Source: Candidatus Methanoplasma sp.
GTDB lineage: Archaea > Thermoplasmatota > Thermoplasmata > Methanomassiliicoccales > Methanomethylophilaceae
DNA: 15,568 bases
Assembly: GCA_031256615.1 (NCBI GenBank)
Contig: JAIRQG010000002.1
Coordinates: forward strand, 1 to 15,568
Reading direction: 5' to 3'
Below the pieces are notes generated by a model. That model was not told the DNA's origin, ran no database searches, and was given only the letters and a program-made list of their open reading frames with translations. A program made the translations under genes and the position numbers. Positions 7,918 through 15,378 of this stretch are shown in pieces (within the stretch, counting starts at the first letter, position 1; each line of letters begins with the position of its first letter).

Positions 7918-7930
7918 ACTTTAATAAAGT
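7918..7930. promoter_or_regulatory. A/T-rich palindrome, possible TATA/operator
   Basis: ACTTTA and TAAAGT form a perfect 6+1+6 inverted repeat. On the - strand it reads as a TATA-like TTTATTAAAG about 30-40 nt before the ATG at 7889, so it could serve the 72-residue frame. It lies 3 nt from the GC-rich hairpin at 7934-7952. Confidence 0.3.
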
Positions 7931-7933
7931 GGT

Positions 7934-7952
7934 GCCGCGGGTATTCCGCGGC
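7934..7952 (-). terminator. GC-rich hairpin after the adhesin gene
   Basis: GCCGCGG (7934-7940) and CCGCGGC (7946-7952) are perfect 7-bp arms around a 5-nt loop, located 37 nt beyond the adhesin stop codon on the - strand. The position suits a transcript end or 3' stabilising hairpin. On the - strand it is followed by an A/T-rich segment rather than a pure T-tract, so termination is inferred, not shown. Confidence 0.45.
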
Positions 7953-7989
7953 TTTGAGTGTTTTTCAAACGGTTTGTGTTGCGCAGTGC

Positions 7990-10900
7990 TCAGCCGTCAG
8001 TGCTGTCTTCCGTCCCATCGAACCTGAAGCTGACCGCAGTCAGGATAAGGGTCGCAAGAAGCAGGATGAACATCAGCAGCGTCCACTTGTCCATCGGCGC
8101 AACCGGCAGACTCCAGTCTTCAGTGATGAAGAAGATTATCACCGATATTATGCCGATGATCAGCGCAAGGACCCTGAAGATCAGAGCGGTCTTGGACCTC
8201 TTCTCTTCGTTGTCCTTTCTGAAGCGGTCCCTTCCAGCAATGACGGCGATGATGCCTGTGAACACCGCCAGTATTGCGCAGACCAGATTCAGGACGGCCC
8301 ACTCGCCGTTCCCGCCTTCTACATTGCTGTTTCCGCCGTTCCCGCCTTCTCCATCTCCACCGTCTCCGCCGTTTCCACCGTCTCCGCCGTTTCCGCCTCC
8401 GCCGCTGTATCCGCCACCAGTTCCGCTTCCGCCTCCGCCGTTTACGTCACTGACAACCTCGATCGTATGATCGGCTATGTCATTGGTGAAGGTATATTCG
8501 CCGGATGCCAATTCTACTGGCGATATCTCAACGCCGTCCACGTAGACCGTCAATATATGGTACCCGTCTTTAGCTGAGAATGTGAATGTCTTATTATCCC
8601 CGTGCGCAACGGATACAGTCCCGCTCGGAGTTATCTCGGAACCGTCATCAGCGGAGGCTGTGATGCTGTATTCAAGAGATGTTTGCTCGAACACCGCATG
8701 TATGACATTGGTCCCGCTTGCAAGCTCATTGTAATTCACCGCAAGGTTTCCATTCAGTGCATCATTTGTCTTGTCAAACACGGAGCCGTCCCCTGCCGTC
8801 AGGATCACAGATTTGATCTCCCATCCGGGCGAGGGAGATATCACAAAGCTATCGATGACCCCATCAACATCTAATGTCGCCTGATATTCGGGGCCGCCGG
8901 GAGAATCGATGTAGAATTCGCCTCCTCCCGAACTGGTAACGTCCAATGCCATAGCGGCGCTCTTGAGAACATTGAGCAGAACTATGCCGTATCCTCCAAC
9001 GGCGGTGCCTTCCGCATCTGCCATAAGCGGCACAGTGACCTTAAGGCCGTTCGCGGTTCTTGTCGGAACATCTACTGAAAAACACTGTTCCCCAAGAATA
9101 GCCCCGTCTTTTCCCATCGGCTGTATCGCCGCTATCCACTCATAGTCATCTGGATCTATGCCTGGCGGATATGTTATGATCAGATCGGATTTACCCGTTG
9201 TTTTTGTTATCTGATACCAAATGCCGGTGTTCGGCACCGGAGAGTATCCGTTGTACTCATTCTGAACTGTAGCTCTGCCCGCGATCACTGTCTGGTTCGG
9301 CGCAAGCACGGTCCCAACGTTCAGGGTGTAGTTCCTGTCCAGAAGGTAAACGGCCGCTCCCGAATATGTTGCGTTATAAGTTGCGGCGCCGATAGAGCCT
9401 GCCCCGATGGTCGCATCCTCTGAGATCTGGATGTACTGTCCCTTATCGGGAGATGACTGAATGTTATTGTTAGAGCCGCCTATGGCAATATCAACACCGT
9501 CTGTCTTTCCTCCGTATAGATCGTTCCCTGTCACCGTGCCGCCGTTCATTATGAACTTTCCGCCAGTGGTTACATTGGTGTTCTTACCGGAAACGAACAC
9601 ACCTCCTCCTATCCCCAAATAGCCGTCGGTCCCTGCCGTGTTGCCTGTGATCGTACCTCCGTTCATTGTGAACATCGCGGATCTGGCAACGGCAACCCCT
9701 CCGCCTCCGGGTATGCCGGTGTTGCCGTCATCTTTGCACAATGCGGTATTTCCGGAGATCGTCCCGCCATCCATTATCAGTTTGGCTGTGTAATTAAGGT
9801 AAATGGCTCCGCCGCTCCCGTAGGCGGTGTTTCCGATTATCTTTGCCCCGCTGTGCACATAAATGACAGGATTATTGTATATGGCATACATCGCGCCGCC
9901 GTTGTTGTTAACCGAGTTGTTATGGCTTATCTCTCCATAAATGTGGAATTGGATGCCGGTTGCATAATTCAGATATATGGCACCTACAGAGACGGTGTTG
10001 CCGGATATCTTGCTGTCCTGCATCAGCTTCACAGTGCTGTCCGCACTGCCGAAAATGCATAATGTTTGATTAGAAAGCACATTGTCCGAGATCTCACCGT
10101 ATAATGTCAGATTCATTTTGGCTGAATCGTGTATGTTTATTGCGCTGTTGCCGCCTTTGTTTCCGCTGATCTTTCCGCAGAGCTCGATCTCATTCTGGGT
10201 TCCGCCGATTATGTCGATGCAGTCTATTCCTGGTGAGAATTTGTTGCCGCAGATCTCGCTGTCCGTTGACATTTTCAGGACGAGTCCGTCATTCAGATTC
10301 GTTTTGAACAGTGGCTGCGAAATATTGCAGTTGTTTATTTTTCCATTGAAATTTATGGCCACCTCATACATATCGGTGTAGATATAGGGTGCAACGATGG
10401 TATTTCCATCCATTTCTGCGTCGAAGTTCAGAACGGTCCCGTTGCCCTGCACCCATATGGCTCCATAGTACTTTGCGCCTTCCGACTTATAGCTGGCGTT
10501 TGAACCCTCCACATAGCTGCCCTGTTTCAGATTCAGCGTTCCGCCGGCCATCCTTATGGCCGAGGCTCCGCCGACATTGATGATCCTCGCCCCGTCATCG
10601 AGCGTTACGGTGGCACCCGAAGTATACGAGGATATCACGCCGTCATAAACACGGTCTTCCCAGTCTGCCATCGGGTGTCCGCCGTCGACTGGTATCTGTA
10701 TAGAAAAGCCGTCTGGGTCATTGTTATCATCGATCGTAATATTCTTGAGCGTCAAGGATACTGTGTCGGTATCCCCGCCGGTTGCGACCTCGAAAAGGCC
10801 CGGATTGTAATCTCCCCTCGCGTCTGCCGCATGGTTGAATCCGGCACTCCTTTTCAGAACTGGGTATCTCTCCTCTCCGGGTATAAGCTGTCCTTCCAAG

Positions 10901-11151
10901 GTTATTTTTTTGTTGGAGACATAGATCATCTTTGTCAGATCTATATCGTGAGTGACCACCACTGTGTCTCCGTTGCCTGCGTTATATACGGCATTAATGA
11001 GTTCCCCCTCGTTTGATGCATAAGCAGTCGCCCCTGACGAATCATCAGAATGTATTGCGGCAAAAGATGCCACCGATACAAGTACGGCTATCAGTGTAAC
11101 AATGTACACTTTGTGTTTTCCTCTTGTCCATATTGCTCTAAACGTAGCCAT
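7990..11151 (-). CDS. large adhesin-like surface protein, beta-helix repeats with C-terminal membrane anchor
   Basis: This is a 1053-residue secreted protein. Residues 15-33 form an N-terminal hydrophobic signal after a basic stretch (TRGKHK). Residues about 45-620 are rich in Asn, Gly and Ile with recurring motifs such as GGTISGNTA, GGTITGNTA, GGTVTGND and GGAIYLNYTAK. These are typical of right-handed beta-helix / polymorphic-outer-membrane-protein-like repeats of extracellular adhesins. Two beta-rich modules follow (DGYHILTVYVDGVEISP near the end), then a glycine/asparagine/aspartate linker (904-950). Three membrane helices close the protein (about 952-972, 989-1009, 1023-1042), leaving a short acidic tail. 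Anchoring by three helices is more than the single helix common in archaeal surface proteins. The frame is open to an ATG at 11184, but a TATA element at 11189-11198 would start transcription near 11170. The ATG at 11151, preceded by GGGGGG, is therefore preferred. Host or cell attachment is inferred from family type only. Confidence 0.85.
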   Translation of the reverse strand: MATFRAIWTRGKHKVYIVTLIAVLVSVASFAAIHSDDSSGATAYASNEGELINAVYNAGNGDTVVVTHDIDLTKMIYVSNKKITLEGQLIPGEERYPVLKRSAGFNHAADARGDYNPGLFEVATGGDTDTVSLTLKNITIDDNNDPDGFSIQIPVDGGHPMADWEDRVYDGVISSYTSGATVTLDDGARIINVGGASAIRMAGGTLNLKQGSYVEGSNASYKSEGAKYYGAIWVQGNGTVLNFDAEMDGNTIVAPYIYTDMYEVAINFNGKINNCNISQPLFKTNLNDGLVLKMSTDSEICGNKFSPGIDCIDIIGGTQNEIELCGKISGNKGGNSAINIHDSAKMNLTLYGEISDNVLSNQTLCIFGSADSTVKLMQDSKISGNTVSVGAIYLNYATGIQFHIYGEISHNNSVNNNGGAMYAIYNNPVIYVHSGAKIIGNTAYGSGGAIYLNYTAKLIMDGGTISGNTALCKDDGNTGIPGGGGVAVARSAMFTMNGGTITGNTAGTDGYLGIGGGVFVSGKNTNVTTGGKFIMNGGTVTGNDLYGGKTDGVDIAIGGSNNNIQSSPDKGQYIQISEDATIGAGSIGAATYNATYSGAAVYLLDRNYTLNVGTVLAPNQTVIAGRATVQNEYNGYSPVPNTGIWYQITKTTGKSDLIITYPPGIDPDDYEWIAAIQPMGKDGAILGEQCFSVDVPTRTANGLKVTVPLMADAEGTAVGGYGIVLLNVLKSAAMALDVTSSGGGEFYIDSPGGPEYQATLDVDGVIDSFVISPSPGWEIKSVILTAGDGSVFDKTNDALNGNLAVNYNELASGTNVIHAVFEQTSLEYSITASADDGSEITPSGTVSVAHGDNKTFTFSAKDGYHILTVYVDGVEISPVELASGEYTFTNDIADHTIEVVSDVNGGGGSGTGGGYSGGGGNGGDGGNGGDGGDGEGGNGGNSNVEGGNGEWAVLNLVCAILAVFTGIIAVIAGRDRFRKDNEEKRSKTALIFRVLALIIGIISVIIFFITEDWSLPVAPMDKWTLLMFILLLATLILTAVSFRFDGTEDSTDG
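8357..8392. repeat. two perfect 18-bp tandem units in the Gly-rich linker
   Basis: CCACCGTCTCCGCCGTTT occurs at 8357-8374 and again at 8375-8392 without spacing, inside a longer degenerate CCG/TCC-rich tract (8302-8442). It encodes the Asn-Gly-Gly-Asp-Gly-Gly type linker of the adhesin. The in-frame unit length (6 codons) means copy-number change would alter linker length without breaking the frame. Confidence 0.75.
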
Positions 11152-11188
11152 GCCCCCCAATTTAATGGCAAGAGCGGATAACATTCCA

Positions 11189-11198
11189 ATATATTAAA
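11189..11198 (-). promoter_or_regulatory. TATA element of the adhesin gene
   Basis: On the - strand this reads TTTAATATAT, a good archaeal TATA match. It is only 5 nt before the first in-frame ATG (11184) but about 40 nt before the ATG at 11151, which is why the latter is chosen. It lies between the isomerase stop and the adhesin gene, so the adhesin probably has its own promoter. Confidence 0.5.
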
Positions 11199-11212
11199 CA
11201 AGTCTATTTGAC

Positions 11213-11220
11213 AAAAAATT
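11213..11220 (-). terminator. T-tract at the end of the isomerase gene
   Basis: On the - strand the isomerase TAA stop runs directly into a row of six T (AATTTTTTGT). Archaeal transcription often ends at such T-runs without a hairpin. The adhesin promoter follows within 25 nt. Confidence 0.4.
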
Positions 11221-12244
11221 AGACCAGCTGCTCATCCCCGTCCACTATGACAAGGCTGTTGACCTCTTCCACGGGGACATCGGCAACGGGGTCGGTCTTT
11301 CTGAGATGCGCCAACTGGAGCGAGACGAAATCTCCGACTATTATGCACTTGAGATTTTTTTCAAGATTGCACGATCCTTTCACATGGTACAGAATGATCT
11401 TCAGTTTTTTGTCCCTGAGTATCCCTATTGATGTGTCCGTCATGCATCTGATTATGTCGGAAGCATCATCGTCATAGAGAATGACGGGCATGAACATCCT
11501 GTTGTTCTCATCGTTCGTCCACCCAACTATCTCGTTGTGGTTGAATTCCGGAAGGGAACCGCAGAAAGATATGAATTTGGAATTCTCGTTGATCTGTGTC
11601 TTCCACCTTATGGCAGACGACCTCATGTTTGCAAGACTGTATATCACAGGTATCTTGTGCAGCAATGCCTTGGCGATATCTTCAACGAGCGTGTTCTCTT
11701 CCGATACCAGCCTGTCCCTGTGCCTTTTGAGTTCCGGCAATATGTTTTTTAATGCGGTCGCGGCATCGCATATCTTCATTCTTTCCAGGACCCTCGACAG
11801 ATACCCCAGAAGATATCCGAACGCACCCCTTGACTGCAGCCCGCCCGGCACTTGTATCAGGACCTGCCTGTGAGATATGCATTTCTGCATAAGTTCTCCT
11901 CCGACGGTTATGCATACCACCGGACATCCGCGGGACCGTGCCTCGTCGTACACCATGAGGACCTCTTTGGTGTTCCCCGAATAGCTCACGCAAACAACGA
12001 CCGTCTCGTGCCCGACCCATCCCGGCAGTTCTATTCCGCGCACCACGGTTATCGGAGAGCCTGTGGTGCTGTCAGCATAATCCGACACTACTTCTCCTGC
12101 CAGTGCCGATGCGCCCATTCCGCATACGCACACCGTTTTCGATACGGGAAGCGGCGGAAGAGGGGCATTCAGGGCCTCTTTGATCTGCACCGGCAGATCA
12201 TTTACCTGCTTATACATCTCAGAATCGGAAACTTTCTCTTTCAA
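11219..12244 (-). CDS. bifunctional phosphoglucose/phosphomannose isomerase
   Basis: This is a cytosolic SIS-domain isomerase that interconverts fructose-6-phosphate with glucose-6-phosphate and mannose-6-phosphate, linking gluconeogenesis to glycan synthesis. Motifs: CGMGASALAGE (41-51), VSYSGNTKE (86-94, the phosphate-binding SIS loop), LQSRGAFGYLLGYLS (136-150) and INENSKF (218-224). LPEFNHNEIVGW (231-242) supplies the conserved Glu/His pair of the PGI/PMI family. The preceding SEMYKQVNDLPVQIKEAL matches the usual N-terminal helix. The frame is open upstream to an ATG at 12382. That extension is Ala/Pro-rich, lacks family sequence and would span the TATA box at 12274-12282, so it is rejected. 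The TTG at 12244 has GAGGA at 6-nt spacing and gives 341 residues; an ATG at 12217 is the alternative. The gene is divergent from the riboflavin operon. Confidence 0.88.
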   Translation of the reverse strand: MKEKVSDSEMYKQVNDLPVQIKEALNAPLPPLPVSKTVCVCGMGASALAGEVVSDYADSTTGSPITVVRGIELPGWVGHETVVVCVSYSGNTKEVLMVYDEARSRGCPVVCITVGGELMQKCISHRQVLIQVPGGLQSRGAFGYLLGYLSRVLERMKICDAATALKNILPELKRHRDRLVSEENTLVEDIAKALLHKIPVIYSLANMRSSAIRWKTQINENSKFISFCGSLPEFNHNEIVGWTNDENNRMFMPVILYDDDASDIIRCMTDTSIGILRDKKLKIILYHVKGSCNLEKNLKCIIVGDFVSLQLAHLRKTDPVADVPVEEVNSLVIVDGDEQLV

Positions 12245-12273
12245 AGGATGTCCTCGTCTCCCTAACCTTATTT

Positions 12274-12282
12274 CGATATAAA
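12274..12282 (-). promoter_or_regulatory. TATA box of the isomerase gene
   Basis: The - strand reads CTATTTATATCG, with TTTATATCG at 12274-12282, close to the archaeal consensus. The expected transcript start is near 12252, just ahead of the TTG at 12244 and the ATG at 12217. This element is the main evidence for the short isomerase start. Confidence 0.6.
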
Positions 12283-12386
12283 TAGGGATTGAGATGCCCC
12301 GCCCGGCGGCGGTCGGTGCTGGCTGTACCTGCGGTGCCTTGTCTGCAAATGATCCCGAAGCGGCTGCCGATGGACCTACCACATAA

Positions 12387-12404
12387 TTATTTTTTACAAA
12401 TTGT
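12387..12404 (+). promoter_or_regulatory. A/T-rich promoter region of the riboflavin operon
   Basis: A run of T and A (TTATTTTTTACAAATTGT) lies 35-52 nt before the ribB ATG. It contains ACAAATTGT (12396-12404), a small perfect palindrome that could be part of an operator. Archaeal riboflavin genes in some groups are controlled by the RbkR repressor, but I cannot match its site here. There is no FMN riboswitch and no clear Shine-Dalgarno before ribB. Confidence 0.3.
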
Positions 12405-12438
12405 TTAGTAGTTTGACCGCACTTCCCTGCTTATTGCC

Positions 12439-13173
12439 ATGACCAAAGACTTTGTTTCAAAGAACCGTCTTAGCGGAGTGCTTGAGGATATCCGGGCGGG
12501 AAAGTTCGTGCTCGTTTATGACTTCGACAACCGCGAAAAGGAGACTGACATGACGGTCGCCTCCGAATTCATTACCGCGGATGTTCTGAGGATCATGAGG
12601 AAAGATGCGGGCGGCCTGATATGCACCACGACACCGAACAGAACGGCAAAAGAATTGGGGCTGCCGTTCCTTTCGGATGTTTTTTGGAATAACAGGGATG
12701 CATATCCTTTGCTCGGCCTGATGGCACCGGACGATATACCTTATGACAATACGAAATCATCATTCGGCATCACGATCAATCACCGGAAGACCTACACCGG
12801 CATAACCGACGGCGACCGTGCGCTTACGATCAGAGAATATGTGAATACGATCTTCAGGGATGCGCCGGCGGAGAACAGGATAAAAGAACTGGGGAAGAAC
12901 TTCAGAGCCCCCGGGCATGTGCACCTTCTGAACACGACCGCCAAACTGCTGAAAACGCGACAGGGGCATACCGAGCTCTGCACCGCGCTGATGTATATGG
13001 CAGGCGTCAGGCCGTCGGCGACGATCTGCGAGATGATGGGGGACGGCGGGACGGCCTGCTCGAAAGAAAGAGTGATAGAATACTCCAAAAAGAACGGTCT
13101 GCATTTCATTACCGGCGAACAGATAATAAAAGCCTGGGATGATTTTCTGGAAGAAACAGGAACGGATGTGTGA
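12439..13173 (+). CDS. ribB: 3,4-dihydroxy-2-butanone-4-phosphate synthase
   Basis: RibB converts ribulose-5-phosphate to formate and 3,4-dihydroxy-2-butanone-4-phosphate, the four-carbon unit of riboflavin. The 244-residue sequence shows the metal- and substrate-binding acidic loop DNREKETDM (30-38), RIMRKDAGGLICT (51-63), SSFGITINHRKTYTGITDGDRA (107-128), FRAPGHVHLL (155-164) and RQGHTELCTALMYMAG (174-189), all family blocks in order. The loop reads ETD where bacterial enzymes have EGD; the archaeal group shares this variant, as I recall for the Methanocaldococcus enzyme. There is no fused GTP cyclohydrolase II domain, as expected in archaea. The ATG at 12439 opens the operon; no strong ribosome binding site is visible. 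It is followed after 4 nt by ribL. Confidence 0.95.
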   Translation: MTKDFVSKNRLSGVLEDIRAGKFVLVYDFDNREKETDMTVASEFITADVLRIMRKDAGGLICTTTPNRTAKELGLPFLSDVFWNNRDAYPLLGLMAPDDIPYDNTKSSFGITINHRKTYTGITDGDRALTIREYVNTIFRDAPAENRIKELGKNFRAPGHVHLLNTTAKLLKTRQGHTELCTALMYMAGVRPSATICEMMGDGGTACSKERVIEYSKKNGLHFITGEQIIKAWDDFLEETGTDV

Positions 13174-13177
13174 TCGA

Positions 13178-14073
<896 letters not shown>

Positions 14074-14077
14074 AGAA

Positions 14078-14494
14078 ATGAAAGCGTATAAGATCGGAAT
14101 GGTGGCGGCGGAGTTCAACTTCGACGTCACATCCATGATGATAGAGAGAGCAAAGGCCGAGGCGGAGTTCCTCGGAGTGGAGATAAGCAAGACCATAATG
14201 GTCCCCGGGGTCTACGAAATACCGCTGGCCGTGAAAGCGTTATTGGAGAGGACGGATGTCGACGCCGTCATAACGCTCGGCGCGGTAATAAAAGGAGAGA
14301 CCAAGCACGACGAGGTTGTGATCGCGCAGGCATCGAGGCTCGTTGCCGATCTCCAGTTGGAATATAACAAACCCGTTGCGTTCGGGATAACCGGGCCGGA
14401 CATGACGCAGCTTCAGGCGATGGACCGCATAGAGAAGGGAAGAGATGTGGTCGATGCCGCGGTGAAGATGCTCAAAAGGCTGGAAAAAATCTGA
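14078..14494 (+). CDS. ribH: 6,7-dimethyl-8-ribityllumazine synthase
   Basis: RibH condenses the four-carbon product of RibB with the ribitylaminouracil from the GTP branch to make lumazine, the substrate of the neighbouring RibC. The 138-residue protein has EFNFDVT (12-18), MVPGVYEIPLA (41-51), the ribityl-binding and catalytic segment TLGAVIKGETKHDEVV with His77, and FGITGPDMTQLQAMDR in the C-terminal third. Length and motif order are those of an icosahedral-type lumazine synthase. GAGGTGA (14067-14073) overlaps the ribC stop with 4-nt spacing to the ATG. It is the last gene of the operon. The GTP-branch genes are not in this window. Confidence 0.95.
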   Translation: MKAYKIGMVAAEFNFDVTSMMIERAKAEAEFLGVEISKTIMVPGVYEIPLAVKALLERTDVDAVITLGAVIKGETKHDEVVIAQASRLVADLQLEYNKPVAFGITGPDMTQLQAMDRIEKGRDVVDAAVKMLKRLEKI

Positions 14495-14704
14495 AAGGAC
14501 CTCGCCCTCCTTTGGGCATGAAGAGACGGCTGCAAACAGACGGGGTTTCTGGCATGGGCTTTGCCGACATGGGTGAACTCCCAAAGTAATATCCTTTCTT
14601 CGTCTGACACAGCCTACATGCCATTTCATAAGTGAGCCGAAATAAAAGATCTGGCCACAACTTCAGAAAAAGTATTTCTTCAATAAGACAAAATACGAAA
14701 GATT
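14495..14704. other. intergenic region after ribH with a long inverted repeat
   Basis: No convincing gene is seen. CTTTGGG at 14510-14516 and CCCAAAG at 14580-14586 are perfect 7-bp arms 63 nt apart, with smaller pairings (GGG/CCC, CGG/CCG) within. It could be a 3' structure of the riboflavin transcript or chance. On the - strand a frame with a single CRLC pair (MACRLCQTKK) is too short of metal ligands to call a zinc ribbon. An A/T-rich stretch at about 14665-14700 (AAAAAGTATTTCTTC) may be the old promoter of the broken regulator that follows. Confidence 0.35.
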
Positions 14705-14749
14705 ATGCCCGAACAACAGAACATAGAATATAAGTCCTCCTGGCACGAG
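14705..14749 (+). pseudogene. N-terminal stub of an AlbA-type (RecG-like) ATP-binding regulator
   Basis: From ATG 14705 the frame reads MPEQQNIEYKSSWHE, which I recognise as the usual N-terminus of AlbA_2-domain regulators annotated as ATP-binding protein or RecG-like helicase (typically MPExQNIEYKxSWHxxY, then LKWxCGFANAQGG). Family sequence stops after codon 15; the frame then runs into unrelated DNA and a stop at 14765. The matching C-terminus is found at 15065-15370 on the same strand, so both pieces are best explained as ends of one gene that lost its middle. Confidence 0.6.
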
Positions 14750-15064
14750 ACTAACAGGAAATCATAATAACATTCCTGAATTCGATATTTCCATTCCGAC
14801 CCTGAAGCTATGCGCTATGCACCTGAACATCATCTCAGAGTGCCTGGTGCCTTCGCTGCGCCCGCCCGGCACATCTCCGAGAACACGTTTTACTATAGAG
14901 TTGACCGTTTCCGAGATGGCCCTCATTTTGTTAGGTCTCCTTCAGGAACACCGACTCCTCCAGCTCCCTTTTCATTCTTTCCCTGTTCTTCCCTCTTGTG
15001 CGATATCCGGGTGGGCTTCTCCAGGGGGCATCCCCCTCATCGGTATGACCGCCTCTGTCGAATA
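14750..15064 (-). mobile_element. remnant of an IS: C-terminal part of a DDE transposase, frameshifted
   Basis: Read on the - strand, three protein-like segments in three frames form the end of a transposase. These are YSTEAVIPMRGMPPGEAHPD (15064 to about 15005), KNRERMKRELEESVFLKET (14990 to 14934) and NKMRAISETVNSIVKRVLGD (from 14932), the last running to a stop at 14762-14764. The last segment contains RAISETVNSIVK, which fits the R-x3-E-x6-K part of the Y(2)R(3)E(6)K signature of IS4/IS5-type DDE transposases; the Tyr position reads Asn. CIAHSFRVGMEIS follows, like the usual end of these proteins. Two single-step frame changes (near 14990-14996 and 14930-14935) make it inactive, and the catalytic N-terminal two-thirds are missing. 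It lies antisense between the two ends of the AlbA-type gene. Exact borders and the IS family are uncertain. Confidence 0.6.
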
Positions 15065-15370
15065 AGGATCATTGAGACCTGTAATGAGGCAGGGCTCCAG
15101 GAACCAGAACTGGCGGAGCGCGATGGTGGGTTCCTTGTAACGCTCTTCAAGGATCCGACCTCAGAAGAGAGGCTGAATGAGATGGGTTTCAACGCAAGGC
15201 AGGTCAAAGCTGTGCAATATGTGAAAGAGAATGGCCAGATAACCAATAAAGAATATCAGGCGATAAACAATGTCGCTGGAAGAACGGCATTGAGGGATCT
15301 GAGTGAACTGACATCTGCGAATGTCCTTAAAAAATACGGAAAGGGGAAGAACACACGCTATTTTATTTAA
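15065..15370 (+). pseudogene. C-terminal part of an AlbA-type (RecG-like) ATP-binding regulator
   Basis: The frame carries RIIETCNEAGLQEPEL, GGFLVTLFKD and a winged-helix C-terminus (NARQVKAVQYVKENGQITNK, then GRTALRDLSEL and KKYGKGKNTRYFI). This is the usual end of AlbA_2/HATPase_c_4 regulators, where RIIE follows a Gly-Thr-Gly motif of the ATP-binding domain. Here the Gly-Thr-Gly and everything before it (some 300-350 codons in intact members) is replaced by antisense transposase sequence. The open frame runs back to 14810 but is Pro/Ser-rich nonsense there and is not part of the gene. The intact end could be made only from an internal start such as the ATG at 15180, for which no good ribosome binding site is evident. 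Confidence 0.7.
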
Positions 15371-15378
15371 TTTATTGA

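Noticed and set aside
7958..8470. + strand frame rich in Pro and Ser opposite the adhesin C-terminus
   Set aside because: It is the complement of the Gly-rich linker and membrane helices; the - strand gene explains the sequence.
12245..12382. N-terminal extension of the isomerase, and a 30-codon + strand frame (from 12294) with a CTC motif
   Set aside because: The extension spans the isomerase TATA box and lacks family similarity. The + frame has no ribosome binding site and no known relatives that I recognise.
14472..14660. - strand frame with CRLC, possible small zinc-binding protein
   Set aside because: It has only one CxxC pair, overlaps the end of ribH, and has poor composition; there is no second ligand pair.
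14817..15061. A + strand ASPGGIP motif resembling the HATPase_c_4 'SPGGxP' loop of AlbA-type regulators
   Set aside because: The same DNA reads better on the - strand as transposase (VIPMRGMPPGEAHPD), continuous with the downstream R-x3-E-x6-K segment. The + motif is also out of frame with, and too close to, the RIIE segment.
14810..15064. N-terminal half of the open frame ending at 15370
   Set aside because: It is Pro/Ser/Arg-rich with no family sequence, and it lies antisense to the transposase remnant. It is open by chance ahead of the real C-terminal fragment.
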